A stretch of DNA of 64,000 nt from Adiantum capillus-veneris (Eukaryota > Streptophyta > Polypodiopsida > Polypodiales > Pteridaceae), in the NCBI GenBank assembly GCA_014529385.2, contig CM043944.1:178786240-178850239 (forward strand), read 5' to 3'. Position numbers and translations under genes: made by a program. Below are positions 47,226-58,558 of this stretch, in pieces (position 1 is the stretch's first letter; the number at the start of each line of letters is the position of its first letter). The notes beneath the pieces are model-generated. The model did no database searches. It saw only the letters and a program-made list of their open reading frames with translations, and was not told the DNA's origin.

Positions 47226-47990
47226 TCACTCCACAAAGGGGAGTAAGCCCAAAGCTTTGTGGAAAGCTTTGAGCTTCTCACAAGACAATGCCTTTGTGAA
47301 AAGGTCTGCAAGGTTTTCTTGTGTTGGCACATAAGCCAACCTAATCTCTCTTGCTAAGAGCCTCTCCCTGACATAGTGGTAATGCACCTCAATGTGATTT
47401 TTGCGAGCATGAAAAACTGGGTTCCTTGCAACTTCCAATGCACTCTAACTGTCAATGTAGATACTGTTGGCATTATTTTTTCCAACACCCAAATCATCCA
47501 TAAGGCGTTTGATCCATACACACTCAACCATAGCTGTGAAGATTGTCCTATACTCAGCCTCACAACTAGACGTGGCCATAGTAGGTTGCTTCTTGCTCAA
47601 CCATGATATACTTGAACTACGAAGCATGAAACAAAAACCACTTGCGGACACTTGCCTGTCAGAACAACCATCCTAATCTGAGTCCAAAAAAGCATGTAAG
47701 TCTGGCGGCAATGATCCCCCATTGGGATAAAACAATCCAAGATGTAAAGTTCCATTAAGGTAGCACAAAATCCTCTTGATAGCCTGCCAATGCTTAGACC
47801 CTGAACTATGCATAAATCGTTTGACCTATGAGACTGCAAATTGAATATCCGGCCTTGTGTTGCATGCATAAATGAGGCATCCAATAGCAGTTTGGTAAAG
47901 AGTGACATCTGCAAAATCATCAGCATAATGAAGAATCAATTTTAAACGTGTTTCCATGGGAGTGGCAATAGGTTTGCAATCCTCAAGTCC
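47226..47990 (-). pseudogene. Copia RNase H
   Basis: Minus-strand frames read AIGCLIYACNTRPDIQFAVS, AFLDSD, SASGFCFMLRSSSISWLSKK, SSCEAEYRTI and IYIDS, then ADLFTKAL near the end, all standard for the copia RNase H. The acidic residues of FLDSD, CEAEY and YIDS are visible. A stop replaces the Trp after DSD, and another follows IYIDS. The coding end is at about 47226 (LLPFVE, stop). Confidence 0.82.
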
Positions 47991-48904
47991 AAACTTACAT
48001 AGCAATGTCTCTATGTAACTTTTCTAACACAAGGAAATACCACCATTACACTTCTTAAATTGTATGCCCAAGTAATGATGCAATATCCCCAAATATTTCA
48101 TCTTCCAAGTAGCATTCAAATCAACCTAAAATTCAGCAATATGTCTCTCATTTGGTCCAGTGATCAGTAAATCATGTACATAAAGAACCACAATGAGAAG
48201 TACATCACCCTCATGCTTTACATACAATGTGCATTTTCTTGGACTGTTACAAAATCCTCGTTTGACCAAATGAGTGTCAGCTTTCTCATACGAAGCATGA
48301 GGAGATGCTTCAACCCATAGAAAGCCTTCTTACATCTGCACACTTTGTCCTCTTGTCCTTTCTTCACAAAACTGCGACGCTGCGTTACATAAACTTCCTC
48401 AAATATGTCACCATTCAAGAAAGCAGTAACAATGTCTGATTGATGTACATCCCAACCAAAATGAGCTGCCAATGCACAAAGAAAATGCACAGTAGTCATA
48501 CGACAAGTGGGAGCAAAAGTCTCTTCATAATCTATGCCTTTTTGCTGTGCATAACCCTTAGCAACAAGTCAAGCCTTATGACGATCGATTTCACTATCCG
48601 GCTTTCATTTCAACTTGTAAACCCACTTTGTACCAATGGTCTTTTTGCCAGGAGAAAAATCACATAAAGTCCACGTGTCATTTTCTATAAGTGCATCATA
48701 TTTTGATTGCATGGCAGTCATCCAATTTTCTAAATTCTGTGCTTCATCAAAAGATAGAGGTTCCTCAACATCATGTAAGCTAGACACTGCCAAAGCATAA
48801 CATTCTGATGAATAAGATGGATGGCCAAAGCCTAAATGAGTATGACTAGACAAAAGTGCATCCAATTTACTGTCAAGCAACATATGGACCAACCATTTTG
48901 GCAT
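47991..48904 (-). pseudogene. Copia reverse transcriptase
   Basis: Minus-strand EPLSFDEAQNLENWMTAMQS and TIGTKWVYKLK start the domain. [19 protein letters not shown] follows after a stop, then [20 protein letters not shown] with the motif A Asp intact. After a frameshift near 48300 the active site reads LYVHDLLITG (48171-48182 for YVHD), so the first Asp of YVDD is His. This single change should inactivate the enzyme. GIQFKKCNGGISLC follows, with another stop. Confidence 0.88.
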
Positions 48905-48994
48905 ACCTCTAGCCTTCTAATTTTCAGCCCTTTCCTCATCAAGTACATCATGTACATCTGCATCAGTAATAACCTAATCTGTAACCCCCATAGG

Positions 48995-50041
48995 CTATAC
49001 ATTTTCCTCATTGGAATCTACATTCAAACCTCCACCACTAAAAAGAGGCAACAAAGTGTCATAGATGTCCTGTGAGCTGACATTACTGCCTCTAGTACAT
49101 GACAGCAAGGGTTGAACAGAATCTTCCTCAAACACTACATCCCATGAAACCAAAATACACTTTGTTTGCAGGTGATACAACCCATAACCTTTGCTTTCAT
49201 CACTATAACCAACAAAAATACATTTGACATCCTTCTCATCCAATTTTTTGTGTTGTGTTTGTGGCACCAAAGCATATGCCAAACTGCCAAAAACACGCAT
49301 GTGCTTAAGAGGAGGCTTTCTATCATGCCATGCTTCTTATGGAGTAATAGACTTCAAAGCTTTTGTAGAACACCTATTAAGTACATAAGTGGCACACATG
49401 ATATCCTCAAGCCAAAAAGAATGTAGCAAAGCTTGACTTTTGACCATACATCGTGCCATTTTTGTAAGTGACCTGTTTTTCTCTCAGCAACACCATTTTG
49501 ATGAGGTGTATAAGGCACTGTACATTGGTGTTTTATCCCATGACTAGCCAGGAATGCATTAAATTCATGAGACATATAATCCCCCCCTCGACCAGAACAG
49601 AGGATGCCCATAGTACATTTTGTATATGTTTTCAACCATAGCCAGAAATTGTTTGAAGCACGTAAAAACTTTGGACTTCGCTTTAAGCGGAAATACCCAT
49701 GCATGCCTGGAATAATCATCAATGAAAGTCACAAAGTAAAGGTATTTTCCCAAGGACGGAGTTTGTATGGGCCCACAAAAATCACTATGCACAAGCTGCA
49801 ACCTACATGTGGCCCTAACTGAACCATCCTTTGGAAACTTCGAACGCTGCATCTTACCCAAATTATAGCCTTCACAAACATGTTTGACATGTGCTTCAAG
49901 AGGTGGCAAAGTAGCAATCATATCAGATTTTTGCAAAGACAGTAAACTGGTAAAATTCAGATGTCCAAAACGTGCATGCCACAGTTTTGCATCTGAAATA
50001 GTCCTTGAATCTGCAATTGCATTTGCAAAATTTATCCACAC
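48995..50041 (-). pseudogene. Copia integrase
   Basis: The minus-strand frame 50041-49565 has the HHCC region LWHARFGHLN (His22, His27) and CEGYNLGK, where the second Cys is Tyr. LVHSDFCGPI carries the first core Asp (residue 87). The second Asp is lost: at about 49575-49605 the expected RSDRGGEY reads CSGRGGDY. The Glu in NGVAERK is present (frame 49722-49354). The C-terminal part VFGSLAYALVP and KCIFVGYSDESKGY is at 49300-48995. At least two frameshifts separate these pieces. Confidence 0.85.
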
Positions 50042-51440
50042 TTGTCATACAAAGTGAGCTTATACAGCCCACGACACAAAAGGCCAGATGCAACAATTTC
50101 ATCACCAAAACTGAGATCATGAACCGTACATCTGTCATTCACAAATTTAACTACAAGTCCAAGTCTAGCAAGTGCAGATACAAACAAAAGATTCTTCTTG
50201 ATCCCTGGTACATAAAGTGCATCAACAAGTGTGGAAGAACTACCATTTGCAGCAATAAACACAATCTTTTGAACCCCCTAAATCGGATAAGAGGCATTGT
50301 TGGCACAAGTGACTAAATTCTCATGAGGGATAGACTCAAGAGAGGTGAACAAATCACTATGTGAGGTAATGTGCTTTGTAGCACCACTGTCAAAATACCA
50401 CACATGTGAATCTGCAGCAACTGACATGCATGCATCATGGACAAGAGGATTGTAGGTGCACTCTGCACTAAAAGCCCATTCTGCATCAAGATCAACATCA
50501 CAGTCTCCTTTCACAGAAGACTCAACAATGGCTGCATTTGTAGTGGAACCAGCATTTGCAGTGGAACCACCCTCTTTCTTCTTAGCCTCTTTGGCCTTCA
50601 ACTTAGGACACTGCTTGATCAAGTGATCATTAGGTTTACAATAATGGCAACATATCTTCTTTTCTCCCTTATCACCAAAATTTCCAGACGAATTGCTACC
50701 AGTAGAAGCATTAGGAACATAAGTTTTTCCACTCGCAGCAGAACCATAAGAAGTGGGTGCATTATTGCTACCACACTTTCTTTGAGAAGCAGTAAAAGCC
50801 TGTTCAACTGCACATTGCCTAGTCCTGTTTGTGCATAATGCATCAAACTTGACAAATTCAAGATTTCCTTGGGCCATAAGTCTCCAAGTACTAACAAAAT
50901 TCTGGTAAGAATCTGGTAAGGCATTAAGGACAGTCTGCACAAGGGAACTGTCTGAAATGACTTTACCTGCAAAAATAAGATGCTTATTGATATCCTTGAC
51001 ACCAGCAAGGAAAGTGTCCATATCATCTTCCTCATGCATAATCTTCGATTCCAGCTATTTACGCAGCAAAGCAATTTTAGCCTCATTGCAGCTTGCATAA
51101 AGACCCACTAGAATATCCCAAGCCTGTTTTGCAGGTTTTGTTGAAAAAATATGAGGAGTAATGGTGCGCTTCACAGACAATGAAATCAACACATGAGCCT
51201 ATGCATCCTTTACATCCCAAAGAGCTTGTTCTGCCGTAGGCAAAACAACTCTAACAGCAACAATCCTTGGCAGCAAGACCTGCAACATCCTCAACATCAC
51301 CTACATCCTTAGAACCAGGACGTACATCAATACCCTACACAATATTCTAGACACCCTTTGACACAAGAACATGTTGCATCATGTAAGGCCACATAGGGTA
51401 ATTGTCCCCATCCAATCTGTCCTCAGCAGCAAACATCTTG
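50032..51440 (-). pseudogene. Copia gag and protease
   Basis: Minus-strand MFAAEDRLDGDNYPMWPYMM near 51440 is a copia gag start. The core follows with stops, then the open frame 51039-50278. That frame carries CHYCKPNDHLIKQC (residues 131-144, CX2CX4HX4C) and the protease motif WYFDSGATKHIT (Asp217). A TAG at 50278-50280 interrupts protease, which continues as LVDALYVPGIKKNLLFVSAL at 50262-50032. Gag would form particles and protease would process the polyprotein. Confidence 0.87.
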
Positions 51441-51767
51441 AACATATATGTGTTTTGTCAGCCATGGAAAATGCTTGCACCTTATGTGAAAATTGCACAA
51501 AATGAGGAGAAGCTGATTGAGACCAGCACGTGCTATATAGCACAACCCGTAGTAGACTGTATGGGATGTGTTATGGAGTATTTGGCACTGACAAAAATTC
51601 TACACAAAATGCCAAAATCGTATGCAAATAAGAAATATGAGAAGACTAAGCTCTAGAGTTCTCCAAATTTTTTGTATACCTGCAAATGCTCGCCAAAGCT
51701 CACAAAAATTGGAGAAAGTGAGCATGCGTATGCTGGACGAGCTGGAAACTAAGCTCGGGAGGACGCA

Positions 51768-51785
51768 ACCTTCTCTAATACAAAC
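51768..51785 (-). other. Copia primer-binding site (initiator tRNA-Met type, decayed)
   Basis: Just inside the 5' LTR, minus-strand TTTGTATTAGAGAAGGTT resembles the common plant PBS TTGGTATCAGAGC with a few changes. Position and partial match make it credible. Confidence 0.55.
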
Positions 51786-51992
51786 TGTTGGAATCAGGGT
51801 TGCTGAGAAATGCACACACTTGGAGAAGACGAAGGAAGCTCAAAGCACACAATAGAGAGTGTGTTTCTTAGTGTGCAATGTAAAGATAGATAGCCTCCAA
51901 TGCAGGGGGGAAAAAACCTCCTAAAGAGGGAAAAAATGCTCCGGCAGTCCTAGTGTGTTCACACACATCACTACCACATGTATATGGTAATA
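51786..51992 (-). repeat. Copia 5' LTR
   Basis: It is 207 bp, TGTTGGAATC to TGGTAATA on the plus strand (the last CA has become TA). It is followed at once by GAAGT, the target duplication. Confidence 0.9.
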
Positions 51993-51997
51993 GAAGT

Positions 51998-52829
51998 GTG
52001 GGGCGGGAGTATTTCAAAGTCTACTTCGAAAGAGTTTGAGAATGTCCAAAAGAATTTTCTTCCAAACTTTCTCCAAGTTAAGAAACAAACACCATATATG
52101 CTCCTACTTCTTGAGTCGGGATCTATTCCAATTAAGGTTATGGGCATGGAAAGGGTTGTGGAGTACATGATAAAGATGCATCAAAACCCCTCACATCAAC
52201 TTCCTACAATTGAATGGGAAGCAAGCAAAAAAGTTCAAAAGACTCATAGAAGGAAGATCTTGAGCACGTGATGGATGCAAGAAATAAACAAATGGTTTGG
52301 GAGATGGGATGCATTAGACTTGCTACAAGATGCTTCAATTGATTCCCAAGTGAATGAAGCTTTTCTACAACACCAATGTATTATGGCTTGGGAGAAATCC
52401 GGTGGATCACGCTTCATACATTACACCACCCATATTGCCCCCAACTACAAAACCATGTTCTTCATTGAAAGAGGAAACCGTACTCACACTTACATGCTTG
52501 AGCCTATCCCCTTATTGGCGATACACACTATCATAGCTATTCGGCTTAGCTCCCATTTCCTTCGATCTGAGATAGGGCATTGGGGCAATGGAGAAGAGTC
52601 AAATTAACTCTGTACATTATGCTCACTGCAAGTCCGAGAGTCTGAATACCACACACTACTAGAGTGCTTAGCTTTTGGTCACACCCGAACTTGCTTCTCT
52701 CACATTATTAACACTTTCCTCTCCCAGCCACAGTGTGGGCTCTCCATTGCGACTCTCATCACCACAATTTTGGAGCATCAAGAGTCACTCATCAGCCAAA
52801 CACATACTACATCACATGTAACTTTGGTC
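51998..52829 (+). pseudogene. LINE RT C-terminal part and Cys/His segment
   Basis: After the copia element the LINE resumes: VWGGSISKSTSKEFENVQKN, FLQVKKQTPYMLLLLESGSI, PIKVMGMERVVEYMIK and KTHRRKILST, all typical of the plant LINE C-terminus. A TGA at 52272-52274 is followed in frame by WMQEINKWFGRWDALDLL. The end holds AIRLSSHFLRSEIGHWG and a C-x2-C...H...C segment (CTLCSLQVRESEYHTLLEC at about 52611-52670), probably a nucleic-acid-binding knuckle. The coding ends near 52829. An AATAAAA lies at about 52861 before the microsatellite. Confidence 0.82.
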
Positions 52830-52863
52830 CCATAGGTCATATTTGACCTCTAAGGACGATAAT

Positions 52864-53274
<411 letters not shown>

Positions 53275-53528
53275 AATTTGATATCCCCTCTTAGAGAACC
53301 ATATATTGATACTTGACCAAAATAGACAAGACATAAAAGAGAATAGACAATATACAAAGACAAAATAGACAGAAGCCAAAATTCTTTAATTATGCTGGTA
53401 CATCCGGTTCTTGTAGGAGACTAATTGAGCCTCAAAATCCATACCTATCACCATCCAACAGAAGCAGCCAGTTAGCACATGGGCAATATCAATGGGAAGA
53501 CATGTATCCAAATAGTCTATTCTGCTTA

Positions 53529-53882
53529 TTATTGCTGTCCCATAGCCTTAAACCCCTTGACTCTCCTTATACGCATTTCAAGGGATTTTCTCTTTGCTTC
53601 TCTATCGGGCATGATCTGTTCTGTAATGGTATTTTCTACAATAGGCTTGTTTGGTAGATTTTTCTCTATCATAGTTTCAATTGGTACGATGGTTGTTTCC
53701 GGTTTGATGAGGAAAAGTGGTTTGTACCCTTCCGAAAAGTTACGTATGGCAGAAGGACGTGGCTTTCCATTGGAAAGGTAACATCGCTTGCGAATTTTTG
53801 GGCTCGCATTCTCAAAGGATGGTGTATCCCCCGCAGATGGGCTTCCGATAAGAAAGCACCATACCTTGTAGTACAATTCCAT
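53529..53882 (-). CDS. Unidentified 117-codon open frame
   Basis: This minus-strand frame has balanced composition and is not low complexity, unlike its neighbours. It contains IRKRCYLSNGKPRPSAIRN, GYKPLFLIKPETTIVPIE and a basic C-terminus (REAKRKSLEMRIRRVKG). I recognise no family. The first Met is followed by LYYKVWCFLIGSPSAGD. It could be an exon of a host gene or part of the minus-strand LTR element ending at 42969. No splice sites were verified. Confidence 0.3.
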   Translation of the reverse strand: MELYYKVWCFLIGSPSAGDTPSFENASPKIRKRCYLSNGKPRPSAIRNFSEGYKPLFLIKPETTIVPIETMIEKNLPNKPIVENTITEQIMPDREAKRKSLEMRIRRVKGFKAMGQQ

Positions 53883-56044
53883 AAACCAATTATTGTCTAT
53901 TAGTGGCCTATGCTAGAAATAATAACTTCTAAGAATAGCTAGAAATAGATAAGGAGGGAAGCAGCATTTATGTATCGAGCTTACATGTGAAACTAGAAAA
54001 CCCACCCCACAGGTAGAAAGAGTGAGAACTTTGAGAGACTATAGAGAGGAAGAAAGATAGAGAGAGAGGGGAAAAAAATCAAGTTTGGGGACATAAAATC
54101 TGTAGGTGATCTTTTCAAAGGATAAGACGTATATTACCTTTTAATCTAGAAGTACTTTATTTTACCAAAATTTTGGCAGAGTTTTGTTTGTAGGTAGACC
54201 CATTTTCCAAAAAGTAAACAGGTCCTCCTTCTTTAGGAGCCTCACATGAGGATTTAAATGATAAACCCAAAATTACTTGACAAAATTTATTATAGGACTT
54301 ATTCTCAATTTATGGATACAGTTTATGCAGGACTTGACCTTTGAGTAAAAAGCATATTTTCTATCTTTTATATTTTGCCAAAATTTTGGCAAAGTTTTTT
54401 TGTAATTAGGTCCATTTTTCAAATTAAGCATGTCCTCCTCTCTGAGGAGCCTCACATCAGGATTTTATTTTAAATATAAACAAACTGGAAACCTCTTCTG
54501 CAATGCGCATACCAGTCAGCATACCATTTCCACTATAACTTACTTTACAAGTTTTTAGTTCAACCTTCAAAAATGTAAAGTAAACCCTTTCCACTATTTG
54601 AAGACCAATACTCAAAACTAACTTTGTTTACAAACCTTTTTATTATAGTGTCTAGAAAAACCTAAAACAAACTTATGCCAAATTTCGGTTGGACATCCTC
54701 TCAGTAGACCGAAAGTCTACCTGAAAGCTCTGGGTCGTCATCCGTATGCTTTGTGTTGAGACCGTGCCAAATGATTTCTAATGTGAGGCTGCCAAAAAGA
54801 CCATACAAGATGTTATTTCATGAGCGGATGGATGTTCACCATTATGTGACATACAGGCAAACAATGTTCAAAAAGTCCCTTTAAGTATGAACATTATGTA
54901 TATACTTAATTGTCAAGTTCTTCTCAAAATGACTCTTACTATCTTTCAGACTTTGTATTATACAAAAAAAAAACCAAAAAACTTGGTATATCATACGCAT
55001 GTTCATGGAGTTAACAACATATATCCTAGTACTTGTTACCCCATGCCGATCATTTTTGCATAACTTCACTTTTGTTTTCCGACCAGAGTGTTCTTTACCT
55101 TATTGAATGTTCTATTTTGGAAAATCAAGAGCTAGTTTGGCATGCTACTTTCCTGTTTTCTATCAACTATGTATCCCCAGCCAATGTCTACTGTCATGCA
55201 GATGAGAGATTCATTATGTAGTGTTCTGGACCTTGCGGATTATATAGTGTTCGGGACCATGTGAACAAGTGTTTCATACCATGCAGATTTTTTTCAATTT
55301 AGAATAGTTGTCCCTTCTTATGCCTTTACATGAATACTCAACAAGTATAAGGAATGCTATGCAGAACAAAGTCATAATCCCAGTTTATCATAAGTTTATG
55401 GACATGTCTATCACACTACTTTAAAATCTATTAAGTGAAATGTGTTAAAAGAACAAAACATAAAAACCACTCTTTGATTACCTTTTTAGAAATGAGGAGT
55501 AGCACCAAGCCTTTATGTGTTTCTTTGCCGCCACCCAAAGATGCTACCAATCACGATACACTGGCATTTGTGCAATGGGGTAGTATGACGCAAGAGGTAT
55601 GTGATTGTGTGTGTGTTTGTGTGTGCAAGTTACGTACTATGTAAGAGAAGAGCCGGGTAGCAATCCCCTTGCGTGTGTATGTTGTGTATATGAGAGGATA
55701 CTACTACGTGCGTAGGTTAAATGAGAGTCCTTGGGTATAACAATACAGTGTGATTAGCACTATGCTTGTGCATCTGGGCGTTTGGTGGATTTCGGTATTC
55801 CAGGCCTGCGTTTTTATGAGTGCAATGCATCTTTTTCCCAATTGGTGCCTTCGATACAACCATGCGCTCAAGAGAATGAGTGTAAGGTGCCATCTTTTAG
55901 ATCTTCCTTATCATGCATGCACTCACAGTATCTTTAAAACCTTTTTAACATTTTTTGTTTGTCCCCATCCACGTTAAGTGTTTACAGTATGTAAACCTCC
56001 TTGAGTAAGGCTCCTTTCATTTTCAGCTTGGATTTCCAATGTGT

Positions 56045-56047
<3 letters not shown>
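53883..56047. other. Non-coding
   Basis: I see no gene. There is a diverged duplication of about 120 bp at 54137-54260 and 54350-54472, described separately, and a (GT)n tract near 55604-55625. Other open frames are short and carry no domain. Confidence 0.5.
54137..54472. repeat. Diverged duplication carrying palindromes
   Basis: Both copies contain CCAAAATTTTGGCA, then GTTT(T)GT, CCATTTT(C), AGGAGCCTCACAT and AGGATTT. The second copy has a perfect 20-bp palindrome TTTGCCAAAATTTTGGCAAA at 54374-54393; the first keeps CCAAAATTTTGG at 54165-54176. Confidence 0.75.
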
Positions 56048-56136
<89 letters not shown>

Positions 56137-56408
56137 TGGATGTAACGACATCTTTACCACTTTAAGAAATGTTTTTCCAAAAAGTATTGACCTAGATGTT
56201 TTCAATATCTCGGCAAGGATACTCCCACAGAGAGAGAGAGAGATGGATATAGATAGATATAGAGAGAGACCAAGAAAAAATCTACTTTTTCTTTAGGTTA
56301 TTTGCTAGTGTTTGTTAGTCGTCTAATATCATCCAAAGCTGGATAGAGTGTGAAAAACAAGGGGGGGGGGGTTTAATAGGGAGATAACACTGGAAGTGTT
56401 GGCTAAAA

Positions 56409-56481
<73 letters not shown>
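56048..56481. repeat. (GA)n arrays
   Basis: (GA)n occurs at about 56048-56134 and about 56413-56481, with a short GA/GATA patch at 56229-56270 between them. A ten-base G run is near 56361. Confidence 0.95.
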
Positions 56482-56486
<5 letters not shown>

Positions 56487-56969
56487 CCACCCCCAACCCT
56501 GGGAGTATTCCCACTTGGTGGGGGATAGCCCACCAAGTGGACATTTCCTCTGCCGATGATTAAAACTTGAGTTGTTTTAAATTTTGAATTTCTAGTTCTC
56601 AATCTTAAGTGATCTTGAGACTATATCAATCTTTCCAAAATATGGTGTTTGGTAAAATATACTTATCCAATAGTATAGAGTATCCATGTCCATGCAAACC
56701 ACAATACCCATTATTCTTACTATAACACATCAAGTGACAAACTATCTTGCAATGTTTATGTTTTAGGCCAAAAACTTTGTACAACTGTCATGGTACCCAT
56801 TCCATTTCCCAAAGAAATTGATGGGGTACGTACATATCAAACTTTTATTAAAAAAAATTCATAAGCTCATATGAATTACAGATGAAATAAAAAGATGCCA
56901 TCATGTTGTGTGCTGAAATGGTATTTTTGTCCGCTATTCTTTCTTTTCGTTTTGTGTCCTCTCTTTGCT
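56482..56969. other. Non-coding
   Basis: I see no gene. The minus-strand text downstream of the Penelope-like RT was read for a GIY-YIG endonuclease motif and none was found. Confidence 0.5.
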
Positions 56970-57178
56970 TATTACTCTCCTGCATTCAAACCAGTTGTTA
57001 CAGAGATATTTGTTGTATTATCACCAAAATTATGTGCATCATGCTCTATTTCTTGTTCGTTCAGTATATTTGTCAAGGATCTGACCTTGAATCTGATACC
57101 AGGGAAGTTACCTTTTAATAGAAATTGTGTGATTAATGTTTTGATGCGGGTTCTTTTGAATCCGTTAGAAGTAAACAT
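56970..57178 (-). pseudogene. Probable C-terminal remnant of the Penelope-like RT
   Basis: The minus-strand frame contains FTSNGFKRTRIKTLITQFLL followed by KGNFPGIRFKVRS. Position and a pattern of basic residue, hydrophobic helix and glycine-aromatic-proline fit the thumb region of this RT class. Similarity is weak and I give it as inference. Confidence 0.4.
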
Positions 57179-57270
57179 AAAGCTTTGTTATTGTAAATCA
57201 TTAAATGTTGTAACTACGCATGAAGCATTATAAATGATGGGTAAGACCTGTGACATACATACTTTGTATG

Positions 57271-57964
57271 CTAACTGTGTAGGGCAGTTGTTGGTTGCTT
57301 GTATGAATGATACTTGTGTGCTGGTAATGAGTCATTTTTCCATGCTATTTCCGTAGTGTATTCTTCAATGAAGGGTCTTTGTAGAATTATTTTTGTGTTC
57401 AAATATGTAGAGACAAACCTTGTATGAGTTGGTTTAACTGAAATGATATCCAATGGATTTATTGTGAAGGGGTCGTCAGGGGACAAAAGTCTGCTATGAT
57501 TCATGCATTGTGTAATATACGTGTTATTAATGAATAGAAGATCATCCATATACCGATTAGAGTGTATGAAAGTTAAAAGCATATCAAAATTTTTGAGTCT
57601 GGATAATTTTATATTCTAGCTCAAACCAAGCAAGGTATAGATAGCACCATAAAGGAGAACATGAGTATCCCATTGGGATTCCTTTGTCAGTATATATTAG
57701 ACCCTACCCTTGAGAACCAATTGTCTAAAAAAAACATATTTAAATCCTCAAAGAATTTGAAGGACCATTTTACTTTTGAATTCTTTTTTGTAAGGGTCAT
57801 TTTGTTTCTGGATGGTTTCAAACCTTTATAACCTTGACTAGTTATTTATCTTTTAATGTTTCTCAAAGACTCCATCAGGCTATGCTTCCCATGGTGAGGA
57901 ATTTCTTCATAACAAGCTTTAATATCATATGTATGGATAGAATAAATCAATTTAGGAAGGTTTA
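57271..57964 (-). pseudogene. Penelope-like RT: palm with RYMDD
   Basis: Minus-strand pieces in shifting frames give motif A HTYDIKACYEEIPHHGKHSL (about 57945-57880) and motif B GIPMGYSCSPLWCYLYLAWF (GIPMGYSCSP at 57653-57682). The open frame 57582-57271 carries motif C, RYMDDLLFIN, with RYMDD at 57541-57555. All three catalytic Asp positions are present. After motif C, RFVSTYLNTKIIL and IAWKNDSLPAHKYHSYKQP continue as in the family. Several frameshifts prevent translation. Confidence 0.75.
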
Positions 57965-58558
57965 TCAATCTTCATACCGGTTGTTAATGATCCAGTATGC
58001 GTTTGTATTAACTTTTGAGAATGTTTGAAGGTTTTTTTGAAAGTTCTCGGTATATTCAATAAGCCCGTTAGATAAACCATGCAAAAACTTAGTGATCATA
58101 CTAGCCACATGGGAGAAAAAAAAATCATGGGCATTTGTTATCCAACAAGACTCTGATTTGTGAATTTTATAATTTCCCATAATGTAGGAAAGACCTCTAT
58201 CAGGAGAAGATATAACAATAAACTCCTTGCATCGTGAATTAATGAGTGAGACGATGGTTTTATTGCATTCATGTATAGGCATGAATTCAAAAGAATTCAA
58301 TCTGTTCTTTGCATGCAATGTAATGATTCGTTTACAAATAAAGACAAGAGTTTGGGCCGATTTGTCCAAACCACATATAAAAATGTGTCTTTGGATAAAT
58401 TCTATCTCGTCTAAGATCTCTTTTTCCATGAACCGGGGAATTTGGTTATGCCTATAGTTTGGGAAGATGGATTGGAAGGTTTTTTCTAGTCTTCCTTCAT
58501 TTAACTGAAGTGAGACAGTGTACAATTCAGATTTAGTAAATGGCATAATTTTGTCCAA
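57965..58558 (-). pseudogene. Penelope-like RT: N-terminal and fingers part
   Basis: This open frame has 197 codons. Residues 108-122 (SRCKEFIVISSPDRG) resemble the DKG-type block of the family, and residues 131-134 are K-I-H-K, its most typical fingers motif, followed by CWITNAHDFFFSHVASMITK. The two blocks are only about ten residues apart, which is short, so an internal deletion is likely. Upstream in other frames (59150-58560) come RKFCGSEDFGETLRMLEYST and, near 58610-58660, HTLRNNVSKGFNHIPL, so the true start is further away and the first Met here is internal. Confidence 0.7.

Larger units (their letters stand above)
46944..51992 (-). mobile_element. Ty1/copia retrotransposon (minus strand), full length
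   Basis: The element is 5049 bp with 207-bp LTRs at both ends and a perfect 5-bp target duplication GAAGT (46939-46943 and 51993-51997). Read on the minus strand, the order is LTR, PBS, gag with CCHC knuckle, protease, integrase, RT, RNase H, PPT, LTR: the copia order with integrase before RT. Stops, frameshifts and lost catalytic residues (integrase second Asp, RT YVDD) make it inactive. It sits in the LINE thumb region. Confidence 0.93.
43139..52829 (+). mobile_element. LINE (non-LTR retrotransposon), split by two insertions
   Basis: RT coding is spread over three segments: 43139-44197, 46400-46943 and 51998-52829. Joining across the LTR insertion (44198-46395) and the copia element (46944-51992) gives continuous LINE text at both joins, and each insertion has its own target duplication. 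The order is that of a plant LINE: RT fingers, DFKKSFD motif, GVKQGCPLSP, thumb with VEVWGG, and a C-terminal Cys/His segment. I see no endonuclease domain, so the 5' end is truncated. TTTGATAT at 43131-43138 and 53277-53284 may be its target duplication. Confidence 0.82.
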
